Positions 58,514 through 64,000 of a DNA stretch of 64,000 nt are shown in pieces (within the stretch, counting starts at the first letter, position 1; the number at the start of each line of letters is the position of its first letter). Source of the DNA: Burkholderiales bacterium PBB6 (GTDB lineage: Bacteria; Pseudomonadota; Gammaproteobacteria; Burkholderiales; Burkholderiaceae_C); assembly GCA_002255925.1 (NCBI GenBank), contig NKIH01000001.1, positions 496,001 through 560,000 of the forward strand. The letters run 5' to 3'. The notes beneath the pieces were generated by a model that searched no databases, was not told the origin of the DNA, and was given only the letters and a program-made list of their open reading frames with translations. A program made the position numbers and the translations under genes.

Positions 58514-60808
58514 ATGAAAACTTCGTCCCGCTGGGGTTGGGGCATTGCGGTGCTCGCGGTGTCGGGCATGGGCCTGGTGCTGGCCTTCGTGCTGTCGCTG
58601 CTCACCCAGGGGCCGATGCAGTACGAGCGCCACATCGGCTGGCTGTTCTGGGTGAACGTGGCGGTGGCCACAGTGCTGCTGCTGGTGCTGGCCGGCGCGG
58701 CGGTGCGCTTGTTCCTGCGGGTGCGGCGCGGCAAGTTCGGCAGCCGCCTGCTGCTGAAGCTGGCGGGCATCTTTGCGCTGGTGGGCGTGCTGCCCGGCGC
58801 ACTCATCTACACGGTGAGCTATCAGTTCGTCTCGCGCAGCATCGAGGCCTGGTTCGACAGCCGCGTGGAAAACGCGCTCGATGCGGGCCTGGCGCTGGGC
58901 AAGGGCACGCTTGATGCGCTGTCGGTAGACCTGGCCACGCGCACCCGCAATGCCGCTGACCGATTCGCCGAGCCGGGCAACCCGCCGGAATTGCTGTCGC
59001 TGGAGCGCCTGCGTGACCAGCTGGGCGCGGAAGAGGTGTCGCTGCTCACCGGCAACGGCCAGTTGCTGCTGACGGTGGGTGGCAGCGCGGCGATTCCGGT
59101 GGAGCGGCCCTCGGTGGCCATGCTGCGCCAGGCGCGCAACAACCGCTCGGCCAGCCAGCTCGAAGGCCTGGAAGACGACACCGTGGGCGGCGCGCCGCCG
59201 GTGCTGGCGGGTGACGGCCCGCAAGGCCGGGTGCGGGCAGTGGCCTGGATCCCCAATGGCCAGATTGCCATCACCGGCAACTCCGAGCGCTACCTGATGG
59301 TGGTGCAGCCGCTGCCGCGCGCGCTGACCAGCAACGCGCTCATCGTGCAGGCCGCGTACCGCGAATACCAGCAGCGCATGCTGGCGCGCGACGGCCTGCG
59401 GCGCATGTACATCGGTACGCTGACGCTGTCGCTGGTGCTCTCGGTGTTCGGTGCGGTGCTGCTGGCGTTTGTGCTGGGCCGCCAGCTGGCGCGGCCGCTG
59501 CTGCTGCTGGCCGAAGGCATGCGCCAGGTGGCCGCGGGTGACCTGGGCGTGAAGCCGGTGATGACCTCTCGCGACGAGCTGGGCGGCCTGACCCGCAGCT
59601 TCGCCGACATGACCCTGCAACTGGGCACCGCGCGTGAGCAGGCCGAGCGCGGCGTGCGCCAGCTGGAGGCCGCGCGCACCCGGCTGCAGACCATCCTCGA
59701 CAACCTGAGTGCCGGCGTCATCATGTTCGACCGCCAGCGCCACATCGACACCGTGAACCCCGGCGCCACGCGCATCCTGCGCGCGCCGATGTCGGCGTGG
59801 GTGGGCCGTGATCTGGCCGATGTGCCCGGCCTGGCGGACTTTGCCGTGGCTGTCTGGCAGCGCTTTGATTTGCACCAGAGCCACCCCGAAGACGGCGAGC
59901 GCGACCTGTGGCAGGAGTCCTTCGAGCTGCAGGTGGGCGACCGCGACGACAGCATCACGCTGCTGGTGCGCGGCGCGATGCTGCCCGGCCAGGCGCGGCT
60001 GATGGTGTTCGACGACATCACCGAGGTGGTGTCGGCGCAGCGCTCAGCCGCGTGGAGTGAGGTGGCGCGGCGCCTGGCGCATGAGATCAAGAACCCGCTG
60101 ACGCCCATCCAGCTGTCGGCCGAGCGCTTGCAGCACAAGCTCGAATCGAAGCTGAGCGAGCCCACCGACCAGACGCTGCTGGTGCGTTCGGTGGCCACCA
60201 TCGTCAACCAGGTGCAGGCGATGAAGCAGCTGGTGAATGAGTTCCGCGACTACGCGCGCCTGCCGGCGGCACAGCTTCAGGCGATTGATCTGAACGGCTT
60301 GGTGAACGAGGTGCTGGCGCTGTATGGCGATGATGTTGACAAGGGCCGGCTGCAGGCGCGCCTGCAGGCTGCGCTGCCCAACATCCGGGGTGACGCGACG
60401 CAGTTGCGGCAGGTCATTCACAACCTGCTGCAGAACGGCCTGGACGCCGTGACGGGGCGCGAAGATGGCCGCGTGAACATCGCAACCGAAGCCGAATTCC
60501 ACGAGGATGGGCGCCTGCGCGTCGTGCGACTGAAAGTGTCGGACAATGGCCCCGGATTTGGCGAGAAGGTGCTCAAACGCGCCTTCGAGCCGTATGTCAC
60601 CACCAAGAGCAAAGGCACGGGCCTCGGGCTGGCGGTGGTTAAAAAGATCGCCGACGAACACGGCGCGCGAGTACGCATCGTCAATCTCCCATCGCAGCAC
60701 GGGGAAGACGATGTACCGGGAGGCGCGCAAGTTTCGTTATCATTTTCGGGCTTCACTGAACAGAGGAATCCTGCGGTGGCGAGTTCCCCAGACCCACGGG
60801 GCGTTTGA
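58514..60808 (+). CDS. ntrY: NtrY-like sensor histidine kinase
   Basis: A 764-residue membrane kinase. About four N-terminal hydrophobic helices (residues 10-110, then near 300) flank a periplasmic region of about 180 residues. A HAMP domain follows near 330-380, then a PAS region, then the His-kinase domain with phosphoacceptor HEIKNPLTPIQLSAERLQ (His near residue 524) and the ATPase boxes N (VIHNLLQNGLDAV), G1 (SDNGPGFGEKVLKRAF) and G2 (SKGTGLGLAVVKKIADEHG). It responds probably to nitrogen or redox state and phosphorylates the regulator encoded 18 bases downstream. Signal is inferred from NtrY family knowledge only. Confidence 0.9.
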   Translation: MKTSSRWGWGIAVLAVSGMGLVLAFVLSLLTQGPMQYERHIGWLFWVNVAVATVLLLVLAGAAVRLFLRVRRGKFGSRLLLKLAGIFALVGVLPGALIYTVSYQFVSRSIEAWFDSRVENALDAGLALGKGTLDALSVDLATRTRNAADRFAEPGNPPELLSLERLRDQLGAEEVSLLTGNGQLLLTVGGSAAIPVERPSVAMLRQARNNRSASQLEGLEDDTVGGAPPVLAGDGPQGRVRAVAWIPNGQIAITGNSERYLMVVQPLPRALTSNALIVQAAYREYQQRMLARDGLRRMYIGTLTLSLVLSVFGAVLLAFVLGRQLARPLLLLAEGMRQVAAGDLGVKPVMTSRDELGGLTRSFADMTLQLGTAREQAERGVRQLEAARTRLQTILDNLSAGVIMFDRQRHIDTVNPGATRILRAPMSAWVGRDLADVPGLADFAVAVWQRFDLHQSHPEDGERDLWQESFELQVGDRDDSITLLVRGAMLPGQARLMVFDDITEVVSAQRSAAWSEVARRLAHEIKNPLTPIQLSAERLQHKLESKLSEPTDQTLLVRSVATIVNQVQAMKQLVNEFRDYARLPAAQLQAIDLNGLVNEVLALYGDDVDKGRLQARLQAALPNIRGDATQLRQVIHNLLQNGLDAVTGREDGRVNIATEAEFHEDGRLRVVRLKVSDNGPGFGEKVLKRAFEPYVTTKSKGTGLGLAVVKKIADEHGARVRIVNLPSQHGEDDVPGGAQVSLSFSGFTEQRNPAVASSPDPRGV

Positions 60809-60826
60809 ACACCGTTGTGAGCATCC

Positions 60827-61543
60827 ATGGCAACGATACTTGTAGTCGACGATGAGATGGGCATTCGTGCCCTGCTGTCGGAAATCCTGACCGACGAAGG
60901 CCACACCATTGAGCTGGCCGAGAACGCCGCCCAGGCGCGCAGCGCCCGTGAGCGCGTCCGCCCCGATCTGGTGTTGCTCGACATCTGGATGCCCGACGTG
61001 GACGGCATCACCCTGCTCAAGGAGTGGGGCGCCACCGGCCAGCTGAACATGCCCGTGGTGATGATGAGCGGCCACGGCACCATCGACACCGCCGTGGAAG
61101 CCACCAAGTACGGCGCCACCGCCTTCCTTGAAAAGCCCATCACGCTGCAAAAGCTGCTGCGCGCCGTGGAGCAGGCTCTGGCCCGCACCCCGCCCAAGCC
61201 GCCCGCACCGGCCGCGCTGGCCAACGCGCCGATCATCAGCAGCTTCCGCGGCCCCGACGTGAGCCTGACGGTGGAAGCCGCCATGACCGGTGGCCTGGGC
61301 CTGCCGGCCAGCATGCCCGTTGACCTGGGCCCGCAGTCGGAACAGAGCTTCGACCTCGACCGCCCGCTGCGCGAAGCGCGCGACGCCTTCGAGAAGAGCT
61401 ACTTCGAATTCCACCTCGCCCGCGAGAACGGATCGATGACCCGCGTGGCCGAAAAGACCGGGCTGGAACGCACCCACCTGTATCGCAAGCTCAAGCAACT
61501 CGGCGTTGACTTGTCTCGCAACAAACGCGGCGGTGTTGCCTGA
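60827..61543 (+). CDS. NtrX-like response regulator lacking the AAA+ domain
   Basis: A 238-residue regulator. The receiver domain (residues 1-120) has the acidic pocket DDE (8-10), phosphoacceptor Asp52 in LVLLDIWMPDVDG, and Lys in AFLEKPIT near 104. A Pro/Ala linker (about 122-150) leads to a C-terminal Fis-type helix-turn-helix (RVAEKTGLERTHLYRKLKQLG). It lacks the sigma54-interacting AAA+ ATPase that separates these two parts in NtrX/NtrC, so it should not activate sigma54 promoters by itself; it is closer in layout to PrrA/RegA types. It is coupled with the NtrY-like kinase. The tRNA-Phe promoter overlaps its 3' end. Confidence 0.88.
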   Translation: MATILVVDDEMGIRALLSEILTDEGHTIELAENAAQARSARERVRPDLVLLDIWMPDVDGITLLKEWGATGQLNMPVVMMSGHGTIDTAVEATKYGATAFLEKPITLQKLLRAVEQALARTPPKPPAPAALANAPIISSFRGPDVSLTVEAAMTGGLGLPASMPVDLGPQSEQSFDLDRPLREARDAFEKSYFEFHLARENGSMTRVAEKTGLERTHLYRKLKQLGVDLSRNKRGGVA

Positions 61544-61565
61544 GGCTTTAAAGTAGTGCTATACT
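61536..61565 (+). promoter_or_regulatory. promoter of tRNA-Phe
   Basis: TTGCCT (61536-61541) and TATACT (61560-61565) with an 18-base spacer match sigma-70 boxes at 4 of 6 and 5 of 6 positions. The start of transcription would be about 7 bases after the -10, some 10 bases before the tRNA. The -35 overlaps the end of the response regulator gene. Confidence 0.6.
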
Positions 61566-61581
61566 GCTAGCTTCAGCAGAT

Positions 61582-61657
61582 GGCCTGGTAGCTCAGTTGG
61601 TAGAGCAGCGGATTGAAAATCCGCGTGTCGGTGGTTCGATTCCGCCCCAGGCCACCA
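61582..61657 (+). tRNA. tRNA-Phe (anticodon GAA)
   Basis: A 76-base cloverleaf: acceptor GGCCTGG pairs with CCAGGCC, D-arm GCTC/GAGC, anticodon arm GCGGA/TCCGC with anticodon GAA at 61615-61617, T-arm GGTGG/CCGCC with loop TTCGATT, and the 3' ACCA encoded. Canonical for phenylalanine. Confidence 0.97.
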
Positions 61658-61667
61658 AGAAATTCAA

Positions 61668-61704
61668 GGGGTTAGCTTGTAACGAGCTAGCCCCTTTGTC
61701 TTTT
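61668..61704 (+). terminator. terminator after tRNA-Phe
   Basis: GGGGTTAGCT and AGCTAGCCCC form a 10-bp stem (one G-T pair) with a 7-base loop, followed by TTTGTCTTTT. It separates the tRNA from the bufferin-like genes. Beyond it, 61705-61891 holds nothing I recognise; the whole gap 61658-61981 is 324 bases. Confidence 0.85.
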
Positions 61705-61891
61705 CTGCCGGTAAACCTTGGATCGCCGGCTTGTTGGCATCCCGCAGTGGCGCACCAGCTCGCCCTCAAATCGCACCGCCGCGCGATTTCGCGGTGTGAT
61801 GCCCAGACGTGTCAGGCCGTGACGGCCGACGTGATGAACAGCGTGATGATCCGCACCATGGGGCCAGCCCCAACATTTTTCGCCTTGCCCT

Positions 61892-61916
61892 GTAAGGCCA
61901 GGCCGGTCTCTCCGAC
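61892..61916 (+). promoter_or_regulatory. possible ECF-sigma promoter of the bufferin-like gene
   Basis: GTAAGG (61892-61897) and CGAC (61913-61916) with a 15-base spacer resemble the GTAAC-N16-CGAA/CGTC type used by ECF sigma factors that control bufferin loci in other bacteria. It lies 66 bases before the ATG. Match is by eye and weak; no ECF gene is in the window. Confidence 0.25.
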
Positions 61917-61981
61917 TGAAGAAGGACCGCAGCATGCGTTGGCTTGCGGCGGCAACTTCAACTCACCACCCGGAGATTCCC

Positions 61982-62260
61982 ATGTCGATTCAATCTGCTT
62001 CCGCTTTCCTGCTGGCTGCCAGCGCACTGGCCCTGGCCACCGCTGCTGGCGCTGTCGAAGCCCCGAAGGGCTCGTCGGGCAAGGCCGTCGGCGCTGCTGA
62101 CACCGTGCATTGCTACAACGTCCACGACTGCAAGGGCAACAGCGACTGCAAGACCGCCGAGCACGCCTGCAAGGGCCAGAACGCCTGCAAGGGCCACGGC
62201 TTCAAGGCTGTTACCGCCAAGGCCTGCTTCGACCAGAAGGGCACCATCGGCGATCTGTGA
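61982..62260 (+). CDS. bufA: small exported six-cysteine peptide, bufferin-like (BufA2 type)
   Basis: A 92-residue precursor. It has a Sec signal peptide ([20 protein letters not shown], cleavage near residue 24, AGA-VEA). The mature part has six cysteines at 44, 50, 56, 63, 69 and 82, four of them in a CKG/CKT repeat ([25 protein letters not shown]). This spaced-Cys, Lys/Gly repeat is that of the bufferin-type precursors whose cysteines are turned into copper-binding thiooxazole groups by an MNIO enzyme. The gene directly precedes the MNIO-DUF2063 ORF. The ATG at 61982 is preceded by CGGAGATT; longer in-frame starts add only a non-signal extension. Copper binding is inference from the family. 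Confidence 0.83.
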   Translation: MSIQSASAFLLAASALALATAAGAVEAPKGSSGKAVGAADTVHCYNVHDCKGNSDCKTAEHACKGQNACKGHGFKAVTAKACFDQKGTIGDL

Positions 62261-62276
62261 TGTGCTGATGCTTCCA

Positions 62277-62306
62277 GGCCTCCCGCACCTTCGGGAGGCC
62301 CGTTTT
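62277..62306 (+). terminator. hairpin between the peptide and maturase genes
   Basis: GGCCTCCCG and CGGGAGGCC form a perfect 9-bp stem with a CACCTT loop, followed by CGTTTTCC. It lies 16 bases after the peptide stop and 15 bases before the maturase ATG, so it is a partial terminator or attenuator inside the operon. Confidence 0.6.
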
Positions 62307-62321
62307 CCTTGAAAGCCCGTC

Positions 62322-64000
62322 ATGCAGCCACTTCCGCTGGCCCCCGGCCCCCACCGCGTTTCGCCAGGTTTTGGTCTGGGCCTTCGCACGCCCCATTACG
62401 CTGACTTTCTGGCGGGCCGCCAAGCGGTGGACTGGCTGGAAGTCATCACCGACAACTTTCTGGTGGACGGCGGCAAGCCGCTTGTCATGCTGGACACCTT
62501 CCGGCGCGACTACCCCATCGCCCTGCACGGCGTGGCCATGTCACTGGGCTCAGCTGATGGCGTGGACACGGCCTATCTGCGGCGCGTGAAGCAACTCGCT
62601 GATCGCATCGACGCGATGTGGGTGTCCGACCACCTCTGCTGGACCGGCCCGCTCGGCCAGCCCCTGCATGATCTTTACCCGCTGCCCTACACCGAAGAGT
62701 GCGCCCGGCTGCTGGTGAACAACATCCGCCAGGCGCAAGACGCGCTGGGCCGCCGCCTGGTGCTGGAGAACGTGTCGAGCTACGTGCGCTTCAGCGCCTC
62801 GGGTGTCAGTGAATGGGACTTCCTGGCGCACCTGGCCGTTGAGGCCGATTGCGAGCTGCTGGTGGACGTCAACAACATCTACGTCAGCAGCGTCAACCAC
62901 GGCTTCGACCCTGTTGAATACCTGCGCGCGCTGCCTGCCCAGCGGGTGCGGCAGATTCACCTCGCAGGCCATTCGCGCAGCGGCGATTTCATCATCGACA
63001 CCCACGACCACCCGGTGTGCCCGGAGGTGTGGGCGCTCTATGCCCAGGCGTGTGTGCTCTACGGCCCGACGGCCACCATGATCGAGCGCGACGACCACAT
63101 CCCGCCGTTGCCTGAACTGCTGGCCGAGCTGCAGCACGCGCGCGATGTGGCCGATGCGCACGGCGCCGTGAATGCCGCGCCTGGTCAAGCCCGCGGGCCT
63201 GCATTGCGATTCCCGCCGGCGGCTGCATCGGCCAATCCGCTGGCGCTGGGGCCAACCCAGCAACTGATGGCCGGCTTGGTGCTGGGCCCGCAACCCGACC
63301 ACGTGCCCGCCGCGCTGGACGCACCCGGCCCCCTGCCTGCGCTGCGTGGCCTGGAGATTTATCACAACGCCTACCGCAGCCGCTTGGTGGAGGTGCTGGC
63401 CGACCACTACGCCAAGACCCTGCTCTACACCGGCAGCGACACCTTTGACGAACTGGCGCGCGACTACGTTGAGCGGCACGCGCCCCAAGGCCATCACCTG
63501 GGCCGCTATGGCGACCAATTTGCCGCGCACCTGGCGCAGGCCTACCCCAGCTACCCCGCGCTGCATGAGCTGGCCGAACTGGAGTGGGCCTTGCGCGCCG
63601 TGTTCGACGCAGCCGACCAGCCGGCGTGGGACTTGGCACGGGTGCAGCGCATGGGCGCCGACGCCTGCCTGACCCAATGGCCGGTGCTGCACTCAACCGT
63701 GCGCTTCCGCACCCAACGCACCAACGCGATCGCCATCTGGAAGGCCATTGCCGACGATGTGGACGTGCCCGAGGCGCACCTGCGCGATCAGCCCACCACC
63801 GTGATCGTCTGGCGCTGGGGCCTGCAGCCGCATTTCAGTGGCCTGGACGCGGACGAAGCTGAGTTCCTGCAGGCCTTGGCTGCGCCCGAGCGCAGCATTG
63901 CCGACGTCGCTGAAACACAGATGGCCAACCAGCGGCTCAGTGACCCGGCGAAGCTGGGGCAGTGGCTGCATCGGTGGTGGGAGCAGGAGTTGTTGCGGGC
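62322..64000 (+). CDS. bufB: MNIO (DUF692) enzyme fused to a DUF2063 domain, C-terminally cut by the window
   Basis: The frame is open for 559 codons from the ATG at 62322 to the window end without a stop. Residues about 15-275 are the DUF692/MNIO domain: [25 protein letters not shown] (His69), WVSDHLCW (His104), LVLENVSSY (Glu149), [16 protein letters not shown] (Asp182, His193), IHLAGHS (His213, His217), THDHP (His228, His230) and [10 protein letters not shown] (Glu255), the His/Asp/Glu set that binds two or three irons in MNIO enzymes. After a Pro/Ala linker (about 276-305) residues 306-559 match DUF2063 (BufC): [32 protein letters not shown] and [21 protein letters not shown]. In known buf operons these are two proteins. 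Here one chain would bind the precursor and modify its cysteines. Confidence 0.9.
   Translation, partial: MQPLPLAPGPHRVSPGFGLGLRTPHYADFLAGRQAVDWLEVITDNFLVDGGKPLVMLDTFRRDYPIALHGVAMSLGSADGVDTAYLRRVKQLADRIDAMWVSDHLCWTGPLGQPLHDLYPLPYTEECARLLVNNIRQAQDALGRRLVLENVSSYVRFSASGVSEWDFLAHLAVEADCELLVDVNNIYVSSVNHGFDPVEYLRALPAQRVRQIHLAGHSRSGDFIIDTHDHPVCPEVWALYAQACVLYGPTATMIERDDHIPPLPELLAELQHARDVADAHGAVNAAPGQARGPALRFPPAAASANPLALGPTQQLMAGLVLGPQPDHVPAALDAPGPLPALRGLEIYHNAYRSRLVEVLADHYAKTLLYTGSDTFDELARDYVERHAPQGHHLGRYGDQFAAHLAQAYPSYPALHELAELEWALRAVFDAADQPAWDLARVQRMGADACLTQWPVLHSTVRFRTQRTNAIAIWKAIADDVDVPEAHLRDQPTTVIVWRWGLQPHFSGLDADEAEFLQALAAPERSIADVAETQMANQRLSDPAKLGQWLHRWWEQELLR

Overview
The window is a 64 kb piece of a GC-rich bacterial chromosome. 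It most resembles a betaproteobacterium of the order Burkholderiales (Leptothrix/Rubrivivax/Ideonella-like). The support is the UbiH-type hydroxylase, the rsmB-DUF4390-ntrY-response regulator order, the Neisseria/Burkholderia-type CsgG-DUF4810-DUF799 lipoprotein triad, and codon use strongly biased to G/C in third positions. Coding density is very high. I saw no insertion sequence, prophage or CRISPR array. One tRNA gene (Phe) is present. Genus-level placement is inference.

Layout. 1-12.8 kb: the end of a YhdP-like protein, a nitrilase-family hydrolase, a secreted protein of unknown function, PhoD, a CBS/DUF294 protein coupled to a DEDDh exonuclease, ornithine cyclodeaminase, an amidase, an auxin-efflux-type carrier and an HDOD protein. 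12.9-18.6 kb: a sugar locus, probably fructose. It has a PfkB kinase facing an FrcBCA-like ABC transporter, a RbsD/FucU mutarotase and a ROK repressor, with a 9-5-9 inverted repeat in the divergent promoter region. 18.6-23.6 kb: a chalcone-isomerase-like protein, an outer-membrane protein, the lipoprotein triad and UbiH.

23.7-33.8 kb: a polyamine-flavoured region. An SPFH-SHOCT protein, a zinc-ribbon/DUF4178 membrane protein, a DUF350 protein, a polytopic spermidine-synthase-like protein and an exported FAD oxidoreductase lie head to tail. They are followed by a PotD-like periplasmic binding protein whose stop overlaps the start of a Cache-HAMP-GGDEF diguanylate cyclase. MurU and S-adenosylmethionine decarboxylase sit on the other strand. 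The decarboxylase leader carries a 12-bp tandem repeat.

34-50 kb: transketolase, GAPDH, two tandem secreted subtilisins with GlyGly-CTERM-like tails, a SPOR protein, BirA, a SET-domain protein, topoisomerase III, PhoX and a second AEC carrier. 50.5-61.5 kb: a zinc-ribbon membrane protein of unknown function, ProA, QueC, a LemA-like protein, a BLUF photoreceptor apparently in one operon with folE, then rsmB, DUF4390, an NtrY-like kinase and a Fis-type response regulator. 61.5-64 kb: tRNA-Phe, then a small six-cysteine exported peptide (bufferin-like) and a long ORF running off the window. That ORF fuses a DUF692/MNIO enzyme domain to a DUF2063 domain, so it looks like a single-polypeptide maturase for a copper-binding modified peptide.

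The best candidates for something not well described are the fused MNIO-DUF2063 bufferin system with a hairpin between precursor and maturase, and the coupling of membrane polyamine synthesis to a PotD-like/diguanylate cyclase pair that recalls Vibrio NspS-MbaA.
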